Positions 1 through 11,699 of a stretch of DNA of 64,000 nucleotides are shown here, in pieces. Source of the stretch: Mercurialis annua. Lineage: Eukaryota > Streptophyta > Magnoliopsida > Malpighiales > Euphorbiaceae. A program made the translations under genes and the position numbers. Positions within the stretch are counted from its first letter, which is position 1. The number at the start of each line of letters is the position of its first letter. A model generated the notes under the pieces. It did no database searches, was not told where the DNA came from, and worked only from the letters and a program-made list of their open reading frames with translations. The stretch covers positions 55,475,651-55,539,650 of the forward strand of contig NC_065571.1 in assembly GCF_937616625.2 (NCBI RefSeq). The letters are read 5' to 3'.

Positions 1-58
1 TTATTAGTTTTTCTTAACCTTGTTTTAGTCGTAATGTGATTCGATTTCTTCCTTACAG

Positions 59-690
59 AGCATTGTGATATCAGCCACAGTTCTTTTTCCATTGTTAGTA
101 GGCCGGCTCCCAAAAGTGGAAAGGATTCTGAAAATTCCAAAGAAGCAGATGATGAAATGACTCAAAGTAGTACTGATAACACACGCTTCAAAACGGGAAA
201 CCTATTAAAAGATTTGCTTTTGAGCAGCGTTTCGTTTCTAAATTCAGCAGAGAAGGCCTTTCATCTCAATGTGAGTTATCCTAAGATCTTGCCAACTGAA
301 ATCCACGATTCAGGAGTAATTGACATGAAACTCTGTTTAGATTACGCAAATGAGTTCATCGAACGCAGAAGCCTTCCAGATTCACAAATAAGACATCCTA
401 TAATAACATATATTGCAAATCCAAGAACTCATCTATCTTTAGAGCAATTGGTGGATGAAGTCTGTAGCGGAGTCGAAACTCTCAAAAGGTACAACAAGCT
501 TTCTGATTACGAAGTATGTGCTGATGGCGTCTATGGAATTCTGGAGAGAGATATGATGTGCGCGGAAGTGTTGAGTGGAATATGGGATTCAGGTTGGAGG
601 AACGGATGCTCACTGAACGAAGTTGAGCAGACGGTAAATGGTTTAGAGAAGTTGCTTGTTAATGAGTTAATGGAGGAGGTGTTTTCATGA
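59..690 (+). CDS. DUF4378-domain protein, C-terminal exon (5' part outside window)
   Basis: Final exon of a plant-specific protein. A pyrimidine-rich tract ending in acag at 55-58 is the acceptor, and the frame is open from there to the TGA at 688-690, so the ATG at 157 is internal. About 210 residues are present. The last ~130 (from FIERRSLPDSQIRHP through ELMEEVF) look like a DUF4378 domain, found at the C-terminus of LONGIFOLIA/TRM-like and related DUF3741/DUF4378 proteins, some of which are microtubule-associated. The ending DSGWRNGCSLNEVEQ followed by LEKLLVNELMEEVF is the usual form of that domain's end. The N-terminal motifs that would separate subfamilies lie outside the window, so no symbol is given. 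Positions 691-930 look like 3'UTR and spacer. Confidence 0.75.
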
Positions 691-930
691 GTTTTCTGAA
701 CTTTGATGATAGATATTTATGAATATACAGATTTTAGTTAGGCGAAACTAATGCTCTGTAAATAAGAGATTTGAGTTAATTGAAATGGTAGATTTGAACT
801 TGTTAGTGTTCTCATTCAAATTGTTTTATTGGAAGACCGCATTATGATATAAATGAAGTCAAGTTTTACTGCTATGATTGTTGAGTTTTTTTTGGTTATA
901 TGCTCTGTATCATTTAGTAAAATATAAGAT

Positions 931-2274
931 GAGTGAAGGTTCAATTTACCCCCTGTACTTGGCACGAAAGATCAAATAAGTCCAACCTCGTGAAAGTGGA
1001 TCAAATCAGCCCATAACTATGCAAAAACGGATCAAACACCCCCTTCCCCACTCTCACCCTAGAGAGTGAACACACTCTCCGATTTTTGGTGGTTTTAGAT
1101 GGTTAAAAGCTTAGATAATCCTTAATATTTATTTTATTTACAAAATTCACATTTAATTATTTTTAAAATATAATTTAATTTCTACAATTTTAAAACTTCA
1201 CAAATTTTATCAACTTTTAAATACAAATAAAGGGACCATTTCAAACTTTTGACATTTCAATTATCTCTTCCTATCTAAATGTTCAAACCCTAATTTTCTA
1301 ATACCTATTTCTTTTTCTTCTTCCTCCTTTCACCGGCAACCACCAGCCTCTGCCGTCACAACCATCTCCTTCCTCTTCACAACATCTCAGCGGTCGTCCT
1401 TCGTTGAAGAAGCCGACCTTCGTCACAACAGTAGCAGTCGACCTTTGTCACAACATCAGCAGCCGACCTTTGTTATACCAGCAGCAGAGGTCGATCTTCG
1501 TCGGAGTAGTAGAAGCAGCAGCAGACGACCTTCATCGCAGCAGTAGCAGTAGCCGGCCTTCGTCGTAGAAGCAGCCCTTGTTTCAAGCAATAGAGGCAGA
1601 CAGAGCAACAACGGCAATATCAGGCGGCGACAACACCAGACGGCGGGAGAATAAACTTCATGTGCAACGGCAATCAGGAAAAATAGATGAAGAAATTGTT
1701 AACTTTTTGAATCCAAATATGTTGGATTTGTTTGAATTTTGATTTTTGTTGTTAAATTTGTTAGAATTTTGGTTTCTTTGTTTAAACTGTTTAAATTTAG
1801 TTGGTTTTGAAAGAATTAATGTGAATTGAAATGACAGTGGTGATGGTGGTAAGTGGTTAGTGATGTGATGGCGGCGAGGATGAGTTTTAGGTGATGGGTT
1901 GGAAGAAGAAGAAGAAATTAATTAGGTTAGATGAGGTTATTTAGTATTTTAAGTGTTTAATTAGGGTTAATTTTGATTAATTATAATTTATTATAAGTGT
2001 AATTAGAATTAATTAGGAAAAAGGGTATAAAAGACCCCTAATTTTATAGTAATTAAATTTTAAATTAAATAGGATTAATTAGTGTTTTAATTAAGATTAA
2101 TTAGAGTTAATTAGGGTTAATTTTTAAAATTTGGCTATTCCACTCTCTTTTTTGGTCAAAAGGGTGAAACCGATCCGGTTTTGCATAGTTGTGGGGTGAA
2201 TTGATCCGGTTTTGCGAGGTTGGACTTATTTGATCTTTCGTGCCAAGTATAGGGGGTAAATTGAACCTTCACTC
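931..2274. mobile_element. Non-autonomous Mutator-like TIR element, 1344 bp
   Basis: Long terminal inverted repeats start GAGTGAAGGTTCAATTTACC on the left, with the reverse complement on the right; they match for over 100 bp with a few changes. The element is flanked by an exact 10-bp direct repeat, aatataagat, at 921-930 and 2275-2284. Long TIRs with a 9-11 bp target duplication are typical of MULEs. There is no transposase ORF. The interior at about 1320-1660 is richer in GC and holds an imperfect tandem repeat (units containing ccgaccttcgtcacaaca, cgacctttgtcacaacat and similar), which could be a captured gene fragment (Pack-MULE) or a low-complexity tract. Confidence 0.85.
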
Positions 2275-2284
2275 AATATAAGAT

Positions 2285-2834
2285 TCAATCACTAAGATTG
2301 AGGATGTTTACAAATCTTGTCGAAAAATTCCTATTTAGTGCTCTGCACCTTACCTTGAATGCCAAGGCATTAACAAGATAATCATGAAACATATGCATTT
2401 TCTTGATCCAAATAAATATTCAACAAGGTTACGCAAGCTAATGGTTTGATCTTGTGGAGATACAAAATTGGCGAAAGATATAAGCGAACATAGTCCCTAA
2501 ATCACTCTACATATATAACACGACAATCCCTTATTGGCTGCGGTATTTATCTATGTTGGTTTCATTCAATGTCGGACCTCTAATACATAGATATGTTACT
2601 ACTCGTCGAGATTTTGATTTGGACTTGAGTTTTTTCAAGCTTGCAATTGAGTTGTTCATGACTGACTTGTCACTTGTGGTAATCGATTAGTTGCTAATGT
2701 GTGAGATGATTCACTTGCAATTGAGTTCTTCAGAATTGATTTGAATTAGCATTGCTGAAAAGATAATTCTGAATTGCTGTGAATATTTTGCCAAACCGCG
2801 CCTTCTTTTGATGAATCTGACTCTCTCTATTCAC
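2285..2834. other. Intergenic spacer, nothing recognised
   Basis: AT-rich, no credible coding exon, RNA gene or repeat seen on either strand. Confidence 0.5.
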
Positions 2835-2943
2835 TTTTTTTTTTGATAATTGGCGACGCGGGAACGCTTGTGGGAGAAAATGAACCCACGACCTTAACAC
2901 TTTGTGTCCAACGCTTATACCATTTGAGCTACAGCTTGTTGGT
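2835..2943 (-). mobile_element. tRNA-derived SINE, minus strand
   Basis: On the minus strand the element has a pol III A box (TAGCTCAAATGGTA) and B box (GGTCGTGGGTTCA) spaced as in a tRNA, then a short body and a poly(A) tail, seen as the T run at 2835-2844. An 11-bp direct repeat tctctattcac flanks it at 2824-2834 and 2944-2954, showing retroposition. Similar copies lie at 40981-41076 and, degraded, at 39573-39652. It is too long and too poorly paired to be a functional tRNA gene. Confidence 0.8.
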
Positions 2944-3310
2944 TCTCTATTCACATTTCCTCTTCATTGGTTGCAGTTTGACTCATTCCAATTTTAAAAT
3001 CAGAAGATTGGAAAACTTTTATACCTCAATCATGTACCATAATTATTCACAAAAATTAAATTATTTGATAGAGTTAATTAATCAAGGAATAACAATGTTG
3101 TGGTTTAGTCTAGAGCTGGACTTCCTGTGACTAGATCAGTTGACTTTCACTACAAAATAAAATTGTATATTGCTTAAAGATAAAGATTACTACTAATTGA
3201 GCTATATTAAAACTTATTTTCAAGTTTATGTTGAATTTTTTGATTTATTGGTTGTTAGTGCCAGATGGCCGATAGTTATTAATGATAGTTAATAATGCAT
3301 ATTGATAACT

Positions 3311-3477
3311 TTTTTTTTTTTGTCGGAGATAGAATTATTCTATGTTAGGTGTTAGCTGTTAGTGTTAATTTTTCGAAATTCATTTTTCAGCCCACTGACT
3401 GGCAGAGGGGTGGGTAGAACCCACGCCCTCTGCAAATGCAAATGTGAGGTTGGCCATCAGGCCAAACACTCACTTGC
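3311..3477 (-). mobile_element. tRNA-like SINE of a second family, minus strand
   Basis: A T run at 3311-3321 (poly(A) on the minus strand) and a body with a B-box-like GCGTGGGTTCTACCC on the minus strand are flanked by an exact 13-bp duplication, catattgataact, at 3298-3310 and 3478-3490. The body differs from the SINE at 2835-2943, so it is a different family. Confidence 0.75.
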
Positions 3478-3490
3478 CATATTGATAACT

Positions 3491-4098
3491 GATGCATATC
3501 AGTATATTACTTTATTGGTAAAATTTGATTACCTGTTGTTGTTATTGATATGTTAGATAATTATAAAATATTTAATATTCTGATTTTAATATTTTAAATA
3601 AGCTATGTTATATTAAATAAAAACAATTAATTTTTTGTAAGATAATTTATGTAGAATTTTAAAAATAAAATAATTAATAATTTAATAAAATTAATGAAAT
3701 TATCCACTATAATATAATATCTGTAATATTTATGTAATTTACAAAGAGTCAAATTGTTTAATATAGTTTAAATATATTATATATAATAAGATTAATACTT
3801 TAACAAAATAATAATAATAATAATAATAATAAGAAATAAATACTAGTATACTATTTTTAAAGCCAAGTATGCCATATATCTCTAATTAAATTTAGCTACA
3901 TAAAGATAATTATTCAATAGAATCGGGGCATTAATAATAGAATAACTTTTGTTTCCTATAACAAAAGTAATATTATATCCATCATAAACAAAATTGCATA
4001 ATAATTTGAAATTTATCTAATTTACAGATGCGTCCACTTTGTACACACAATGTACACGCTGGCAGCCAGTGGCACCTCGTCAACCACTCCATCTTGTA
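3491..4098. other. AT-rich spacer with (AAT)n microsatellite
   Basis: No gene seen. An (ATA)n/(AAT)n run sits at about 3808-3836. The rest is A+T-rich sequence without a recognised element. Confidence 0.5.
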
Positions 4099-4107
4099 TA
4101 ATCTAAT

Positions 4108-4912
4108 GGCACACGGTATAGAAAAATTTGTAGTTTCTAAGAAAATACAGATAACCTCTTTAACTATTTTTGGGAACAATTAAGCTCTCTAACGTTTAGG
4201 AATGGGGCAAATAATCTCTTCCGTTAATCACAGTTAGAAACACCCGTTAATCGGTGAAGTGTCTCTCATAACCACATAAAAAAAGGGTTCAAAAATTACT
4301 TTAATATTTATAACTTTAATGTTTATAATATCTTTATATTTATGGATATTTTAGCATCATTACCTTTTTCTTTCTTTGAACACCATTAATTAAATAATAT
4401 TTTAAAATTAATCTTTCATGCTAATTATATTTATCCAATTCAATTTAGAAAATAATAATAATAGTAGTAAAAATAGTAAAAAAAGAAAAAATAACAACTT
4501 TCGACGAACAGAGGTTGATTCGCCTGAGACAAACTCAGTCAGACATTCAAAAGGTCTTCATGTGGTAGGAAGGTGAAGGCAGGATGGCGGCGGTGGCAAA
4601 ACAGTTGACAGAAGAGAAGTGAGGGAAAAAAATAAAATAAAAAATATTAATTGGTCCCCAATTAAAAATTTCTGTCAATAAAAAGATCCTTTAAATATTA
4701 ATTTGAGAGATATTTGAATTTTTTTAATAACTCTGATAAACGATTGACCACAAATCATGTTTAACGGAAGGAGTTATGTGTACCATTTGTAAAATTTAGA
4801 GGGTTTAAGTGGCCCAAAAATAAGTTAAAGGTGCTTAACAATATCCAAAAATAGTTAAAGGATTTATCTGTACTTTCACAGAAACTACAAGGCTTGTTTT
4901 GTATCTTTTGCC
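4108..4912. mobile_element. Non-autonomous Mutator-like TIR element, 805 bp
   Basis: The ends are inverted repeats: GGCACACGGTATAGAAAAA on the left against GGCAAAAGATACAAAACAAG on the reverse complement of the right. The match continues through TTTGTAGTTTCT and CAGATAA to CTTTAACTATTTTTGG. An exact 9-bp target duplication taatctaat lies at 4099-4107 and 4913-4921. No transposase ORF. A GC-richer patch at about 4500-4620 may be captured sequence. Confidence 0.8.
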
Positions 4913-5239
4913 TAATCTAATCTTTGAATAATCCGTCACTTAATTAAAAAATTAAAAAATTATTAATTAAAATTAGTGAAAATGTTAACTGATTAACTGT
5001 ACAAACACTTTTGAAAAAAGAAAAAAAATCCATTGCTATTAGTTATCATTATTGCATAATTTACAGTCTGCCATTTCTGAAAAAGCTCTTTACTTACCTG
5101 GAATTTCAATTAATAGTTCTAATTACACAGCAGTCATAAACAGCGGCGGCGCTGCCGTTGACGGAGATTCTAAAGCCGGCCAATACAGGAGGAGGGATTG
5201 GGATAATTAAACGGCGAGCGTCTCGCTTCGGTTTGAGTG

Positions 5240-8200
5240 ATGGGAGATGAGAAATCGGCGATCGCGATGGCTAGTAGAGAACGAGATCGAGAGCTTCTCA
5301 TTCCGGTAGCTGATTCCGTCAACGTTGATGTTGAATCTAAACCTTCCTCTTCTTCCTCTTCCTCGCATCACTCTGGACGGGAGGTTTGAATTTAAATCTC
5401 TTCGTGTTATTTTTAGGGTTTTAATTTTTTCTGTTTGGCTTAGTTTAGTGATTGATTGGTGATGTTTATTTCTTTACTTAAAGCTTAATGCAATTTAAAC
5501 TTGAAGATTTGATTATATTGAGTTGAATTTTGGATTAATTTGTGTACTATTTTTGTTTACTATCTAGTTTAAAGCTTAGAATTAATTCATTTTTTAGGAC
5601 GTGTTAACTATGCAAGTTGAGGTGTTTTATGCAATCTTGAATTAAAATGTTTGCTGAAGGAGAAGTTTATTGTATTTCGAAACTATCAAAACAAAATAAT
5701 TGAAGCTTCCATGAGGGATTGTTTGGGATAAATTATCTGCAAGAGTTGTATTGAATTGCAATCTTGTAAAACCAATTCACTTTTGAAATAAGTTATGTTC
5801 TTAAAAAATGCTTATTGTAATTCTTGCATTTCTGAACTTCATAATAGACTAAATAGAATTAATCGACTTGTTCTTGTTCATGAAAGACTTTGCAAGCAGA
5901 ATCATTATCTAGTAGTTTTAAACTTTTAATACTGAGAGATTTCAGCTGGAGGAGAAGAAGAAGGCTTATTCTGTGAATGCAAAGTTGTTATGTAAAGTAA
6001 TAATGACATTTTTGTTATCTGACTTTTTATTCTAATCTATCTTTTGCATGTCTAGACTTTTTCCAAAGTTGTGAGGAGCTGGGCTTCAAAGAAGTTTATG
6101 ACTGGATGGTGCGTAGCTTATTCTTATATCATATTAGTATCTTTGTACTTATTTCAAACTTTATTTATCCATTCAGATTGTTTTTGCATAAGCTAGCACT
6201 TTGAATGCGCTTGAGGTCACTTATAATATAAATTTGCATAGAAATAAATCCCAATCCCAACTTATCTAAAACCCATTAAATATGCTCCTTAAACTTTATA
6301 TGAGCAAATGAAGGTGGCTTCACTTTCCATTGTGGTTTATTGTTCCTTACATTGGCTGTGACGTACTGATTCACTGAAGAAGTTGATTGGGTATTGGTCT
6401 ACTGTACTAGTCTGCTACTAATTTGCATAAGGTCAGTTTTACATGTTGGTGCAATTTTTCCAGATAAACCATAAAGCTTCATGCATGAAATAGGAATAAC
6501 GTGACAAATGTACTATCTTATCTCTTTTCTCTGCATTAATTTCCATTCTTTTTCACTTGTCAGAAGTTTGTCAAATATGGACCGCTGATAATTGAAAATT
6601 GGAAGAAAATTTCATTTTTCTCATGCTTAATTCTATTAATGGTGCTTACTCTTGGATTTTTTGCCTTCTATTAATTTTTGCAGTGTAATCCTATTCCCAA
6701 TTGCGGTCACCTTTTACATAACGTGGTGGTTTATTCACTTTGTCGATGGATTTTTCTCTCCTATCTATGCTCAGCTTGGAATTGAAATATTTGGTGAGCA
6801 TTCTTTACTTTGGCGCCTCAAACCCCATTTTCTTTGTTTAAATGCATGTAATATAAATTTAATACATATTTTGTCCAAGGGAACTAGGTGTAGCAATAGG
6901 AACATGTTTGGCTGGAAGGTTGCAATTAATACTTAGATTACACTTGACATTGATTGGATATTCTTAAGTCAGGCTGGAGAATTTAATTCCTTGATATGCT
7001 TTTCATTTCACAAATCATTAATGTCTGAGCAAAAAGTGAAGGAAATAAAGCCATATCCGAATAGGAGGTTGTAATATCTGCCACAATCACGCTTCATCAG
7101 ATGTTATGTTTAACTCTTTGTTGCTTCAATATCATCCTAGAAACCGTATTTCTGTGCTAACCTTCCACTTGAGTTGGTTTTATTACTCTAAGTTATCCAG
7201 TCCATATACCTGGACTGAAGGAGATTCATCTCCGTGGTAATCTCACATCATATCTTAAATTGTATGAAAAATAAATTTACCTACAGGGAATGTAAGGTTA
7301 TTCTCGAAACTGCAATAATTAGCTTGCACATATGTACTTCTTTGCTTCTTTAAATTAAATATGTTTTCTTTAATGGTATTTCGTTGTGTTTTCTGGTTAG
7401 ACACTATTTTTTTTCCGACTATGTTTCATCATGTCATGTTGATGAGTTGGCTTGACATTTTGCTCTGATCAGGTCTTGGATTCATAACTTCCATGACATT
7501 CATTTTTTTGGTTGGGGTATTCATGTCATCTTGGTTGGGAGCATCTGTCCTGGGTCTGGGAGAATGGTTCATCAAGAGGATGCCATTTGTCCGCCATATC
7601 TACAATGCATCCAAGCAAATCAGTGCAGCCATATCGCCAGGTGTGTTTATGACTTAATCCTCGTTTCATTGAATTTGCTATCATGATTGTAATATTCACA
7701 TTTCACTCATCTTTGTTGATTCAGACCAGAATACACAAGCATTCAAGGAAGTAGCCATTATAAGGCATCCACGCATTGGTGAATATGCATTTGGCTTCAT
7801 CACATCATCCGTCATCCTCCAGGTAAGGAATGACATTTCTCAAGTGTTATGATTGCACCACATCAATTATATGCATTGTTTGTGCTGGTATTGTAGAATT
7901 ACAAACAATGAGTGGGTTTGAATACAAAATCCGTAAAATCAATTCAGTTTCATTTTTCTTATCAGGACGTATATTGTACATATTGATAGTTGTATCCTAT
8001 TTTTAAGATATAGTGTGAATCCTTATGGATACTTAGAGGTGGAGTATCCTTGCTCCAAAGTTAACTTAATACTTGAATGGTGGGGGTGAACAACGACTAT
8101 TTTAGTGTAGCTCCAACCAGAAGCGAATTTCTGCTCACGAGCGCTTTTCGAAAAATATTAAACAAAATGGGATAGAATGGTGGGAACTGTTGATGTAGCT

Positions 8201-8943
8201 GCCACTAATGAATTGAGGATTTAGGCTTAATTGACTACTGGTTCTGCAGAGGATTCCCAATCTTTGGAGATACCAATTTTGGTCTTTTTAATCTTTCAAG
8301 TTGGTCTGCTTTTTCTACTAGTCCAGTTTAATAATCAAGGGTGTTGTCTTTTGTTCTAAAACCTTCTTAGCGAGGTTGAATTGTCAATTAAATTGGGCAA
8401 TCTTTACTCATCTGACTGTGACAAGACAGTCTATTTGAATGTTTATCCTTATTTTGGATTTCTTAAATCTTTGACTGCAGAGCTATTCTGGAGAAGAGGA
8501 GCTGTGCTGCGTCTATGTTCCCACAAATCATCTGTATATTGGTGATATATTCCTGGTTAATACCAAGGATGTTATCAGACCCAATCTTTCAGTTCGTGAA
8601 GGCATTGGTGAGGATTCAACTTGTTAGCTTTTTACATAGTTATAGTAAATTCTCGTAGCCTTGTACTGGTACCTTTCTGCATCTCATAAAGACTGCTTGC
8701 TAAACCTGCAACTTCAAGCATAGAGAAAAGTCGAGTTTATTGTGGCGTAGAACAGTCATTAGAGATGCCATTTTTATTTTTAGCAGTTCAGGGTCGAACA
8801 ACGATAACATTTACTTATTGCAAAAGTTAATTCTTTTTGTAATTGCAGAAATTGTAGTATCGGGTGGAATGTCGATGCCTCAAATCCTGGCAACTTTGGA
8901 TTCACGCACTCCAATGGATAGAAATAGATCCGACAGAAGCTGA
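5240..8943 (+). CDS. LCV: LIKE COV (CONTINUOUS VASCULAR RING) protein, DUF502 membrane protein
   Basis: Seven coding exons: 5240-5383, 6056-6108, 6684-6793, 7473-7640, 7725-7822, 8481-8607, 8849-8943, giving 264 residues, close to the family's usual ~265-270. The start is the ATG at 5240 (MGDEKSAIAMASRERDREL); an in-frame ATG ten codons later is an alternative. After a Ser-rich N-terminus come a first membrane segment (CVILFPIAVTFYITWWFIHF, exon 3) and a second (MTFIFLVGVFMSSWLG, exon 4). The conserved DUF502 body follows (GEWFIKRMPFVRHIYNASKQ, then LCCVYVPTNHLYIGDIFLV in exon 6). The C-terminus is DRNRSDRS. Arabidopsis COV1 restricts vascular differentiation in the stem, and COV1/LCV proteins act at the trans-Golgi network in vacuolar trafficking. 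LCV1 and LCV2 cannot be separated by eye. Confidence 0.92.
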
Positions 8944-9617
8944 TTAAAAGACAATAGCTGTAGAGGAGTTCATTTATTGGTTGCATCAATTGAGCCATTG
9001 GAGCAAAATACAGATTGATATAGTAGTTGGTAAAGCTGGATTTGCATTTGTTAGAGTTGATGGGTCAAATTCTGGCAGCTTATGTAACAGTCGATATTGC
9101 TTAGAATGTAGATTTATTGTTTGATCGGGAATGTAGTCTGGTTGATATGATATTAAAGGCAGATAGTTTGTGGGCATCCTTAGGGTGGTTTTGACGGATC
9201 GCGCTGAATTTATAGTTCCTCTCTTTTTTGAACTCTTAGTGCTTGCCTTGTAGATAATATGGCCTATTCAGGTTCAATGATTGATCTTTTCTATTATCAT
9301 CCATTTGGAAATTGAAAGTTTCTACATTGTGAAAACTGACAAGTCATTGCATTAAACAGCTATGCGAACAAATAATCAAAACCTAACATCATCCGGATTG
9401 ACCACTAAGAAACCTGATGCGTAATCAATAATGTAGTAGAATCGATTAAATAATTAGTGATGTTTTAGTTCATACAATATTCCGTAATATTGTCTCGAGG
9501 TCGTGAAACCTCATAATTGAGAACCGTCCAAAACACCTCATGTGCCCAGTATGACAAAAAATAAAACAAAAATGGATGAATCAAAGGATACCGTTTTGTT
9601 ACCAGTGATAACTTAAA
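8944..9617. other. LCV 3'UTR and spacer
   Basis: Immediate downstream sequence of LCV, probably 3'UTR to about 9300. No further gene or repeat recognised. Confidence 0.45.
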
Positions 9618-9769
9618 TGGGCCGGATGCTAAATCAAAATAAAATAAAACCGGCCGGTTACGTTTCAGAAAATGAGCCCATTTTAGCTCATGATCATAAG
9701 TGGCAGCCGAATGTGTCTTGAACCTTCACTGCCAAAACCCTAATTCTCCGACTTGCTTCTCTTTATAAA
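9618..9769 (+). promoter_or_regulatory. Site II + telo-box + TATA promoter
   Basis: In order: TGGGCC (9618-9623); an inverted site II element, AGCCCA (9675-9680, TGGGCT on the minus strand); a perfect telo-box AAACCCTAA (9735-9743); and TTTATAAA (9762-9769). Telo-box plus site II is known from promoters of ribosomal-protein, translation and snoRNA genes in plants. Together with a well-placed TATA box this predicts a plus-strand transcript starting near 9790-9800. No protein-coding exon follows, which favours a non-coding (snoRNA-type) transcript. Confidence 0.55.
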
Positions 9770-9864
9770 GAGCCGCGAAACTATACTTGATATTCAATCA
9801 TTCTTGTGGTATTCTTTGTTTTAATCTTCTTGTCTACTCTGATTATAATTTTTAATTTGAGTCA

Positions 9865-9943
9865 AACTGTGAAAATCATCGTTCGTCTTAATCGGCTTTT
9901 TAATTAATAAAGCTCTCGACGAAGATCCTGATTTATCACAGTT
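9865..9943 (+). ncRNA. Candidate structured RNA related to the downstream snoRNA
   Basis: The segment folds into a long hairpin. AACTGTGA (9865-9872) pairs with TCACAGTT (9936-9943), and inside it TTCGTC pairs with GACGAA. It shares GTTCGTCTTAAT and ATCCTGAT-TATCAC with the candidate C/D snoRNA at 10540-10640, suggesting a diverged duplicate. I see no convincing C box. The class is not recognised. Confidence 0.3.
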
Positions 9944-10539
9944 GCTTATCATAGGTTTGATTATTTTTTGATTGTTTCTATTGCAAAAATTATTTGATTT
10001 TCGGCCGATGATTAGAATAAAATTAAAGACAAGCATATGTCCGAATTATATGTGTGGATCTATCTAATCTTCTCAATGAGGCTGACTCTAAATGTTTTAC
10101 AGTTTTTATAAATTTTAATTGTTTAACAATTTGTGTCATGATTTGTTGATTTGGTAGATAGGAATGTGTAGTAGTCTGTGATGAAGAAATGGTGTAATTG
10201 TCACTTAAATATGATTAATCTGTGATTACATATTTACCACTACTGCCTTCCTTCTGAGCCTTATAATTTTGAGTCTTTCTAGTTAATTTAATAAAACTTC
10301 TTACACTTTTTTTTTAATTTAATTGGTCAGTTGGATTGAAAAGGTTCAGGTGATGATTTTAATGCATAGTTCAAATGATAATATGAATTGTGATTATAAA
10401 TCTAATTTTTAGTCTTTCGCTCCTATCTGATGACCTTTTCTATAGCTGGCCAAATGGTTTTTATGTAATGCATTTGAATTTCTATCACTTTGTAAGTATA
10501 TTTGGTGTTTTGAAAAATGTTGAATGAGTTGATTATTAT

Positions 10540-10640
10540 GGACAGTGACGATTTGTATCATTGGTCTCGTTCGTCTTAATGGGACACAATAGTGTTCCTT
10601 GATGACCATCCTGATATATCACCACCCATATTCTGAGTCC
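10540..10640 (+). ncRNA. Candidate box C/D snoRNA
   Basis: A terminal stem GGAC (10540-10543) / GTCC (10637-10640) closes directly on a C-like box GTGACGA (10545-10551) and a D box CTGA (10633-10636). An internal C' box TGATGA lies at 10600-10605. An inner hairpin GGGACAC/GTGTTCC lies between. The 101-nt length fits plant C/D snoRNAs. A splice-acceptor-like tttatag follows about 80 nt downstream (near 10722), the usual distance for an intronic snoRNA, and a telo-box/TATA promoter lies upstream. The C box departs from RTGATGA by one base and I could not assign an rRNA target. Confidence 0.4.
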
Positions 10641-11250
10641 TTTGCAATCAACTTTTTCATTTAATCGTTGGCAATAATATGTATGTTTCAAAGTAATGCT
10701 TCTTGTTTGTATGTTTATAGTGATTGAGATGCCACATTGAGTATATTCATGGGGATTTTACGAGTTGTGAGCAGTACCAGCTGTGTGCGACGGTTACTAC
10801 ATCGACTGCAGGAGTTGCTGGTAGCAGCCATGTTATCAAGTGGTTTATCAAATTGAAATATTCAGATGTATATAATCAGTTTAGTAGTTTGATATGAGAA
10901 GTTAGATAAACACTAAGGAGTGTATATCATTTGATTCCATTGTAACTGTTCCTACTTACATAAAGTGTTGTGATCAAACTGAATGCTTCCATGAAAGCTA
11001 TGGATTCTGTTAAATAAGTGTCCCCTAAACTTATCCAAGAGGAGCTGCGATTTTCAATACAAAAAAGTAAATTGTATTTGATATTTTATACCAAAATTAA
11101 TAAGATTTAAATTTTATGAAAGGTTAAAATTCAAATTTTCCACTAAAATATTTGGTTGAAAATGTAAGAAGTCATCTTTAAAAACACCTCACCTCATGTG
11201 CCCAAAATTCTATCTTGTAAACAATCAGAGGTGAGGGCATTATATATATT
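10641..11250. other. Spacer, possibly the 3' part of the snoRNA host transcript
   Basis: No ORF of note. 10723-10850 follows an acceptor-like site and could be a second, non-coding exon. The remainder is AT-rich without a recognised repeat. Confidence 0.3.
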
Positions 11251-11455
11251 CAGCCACCAATCAGAAGAGCAGAACATATGTTGAGTGATCCCTAAGCTTG
11301 AGGTAAACGAGGCGAGCATAGATGTATTGCTATGAAGGAGCATGTGCATAATGTCCTCTTTACAAGAGTTGCACAGCGTGCACAGGTTGGTATCATAGAC
11401 CTTCCTTTTGAAAATATTAGCTTGGACAACTAATGGGTTTGAGTAACAACGCCGT
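11251..11455 (-). pseudogene. Decayed non-LTR reverse transcriptase, zf-RVT remnant
   Basis: On the minus strand a short open stretch reads FKRKVYDTNLCTLCNSCKED followed by HMLLHS and, further on, a Trp pair. This is the pattern of the zinc-binding zf-RVT region at the C-terminal side of plant LINE polyproteins (C..C, E, H.L.H). Only about 65 codons remain and no RT domain is present. Confidence 0.45.
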
Positions 11456-11699
11456 GGGAATTCCTAAAATCTGGACTGTTTTTTTTTAAAATGGCTGTTA
11501 AATAATACTTTCTCCGTCACAATAGAGTTGTCTACTTTGTCATTACCATATACTTAGAAAAACACTATTTTGCTACTACAAAATTTGTCAATTGTGTGTA
11601 TGAATAAAGAAACACAATTAATGAAAATTTGTTAACTTTTTGTTAGTTTTGTATATGATTCAAGCTATTGTGATTTTTTATTAATCTGGACTGATTTTA

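Noticed and set aside
11495..11640. Possible Stowaway-like terminus (ctttctccgtcacaatagag)
   Set aside because: Only one degraded end seen, no matching right terminus or TA duplication.
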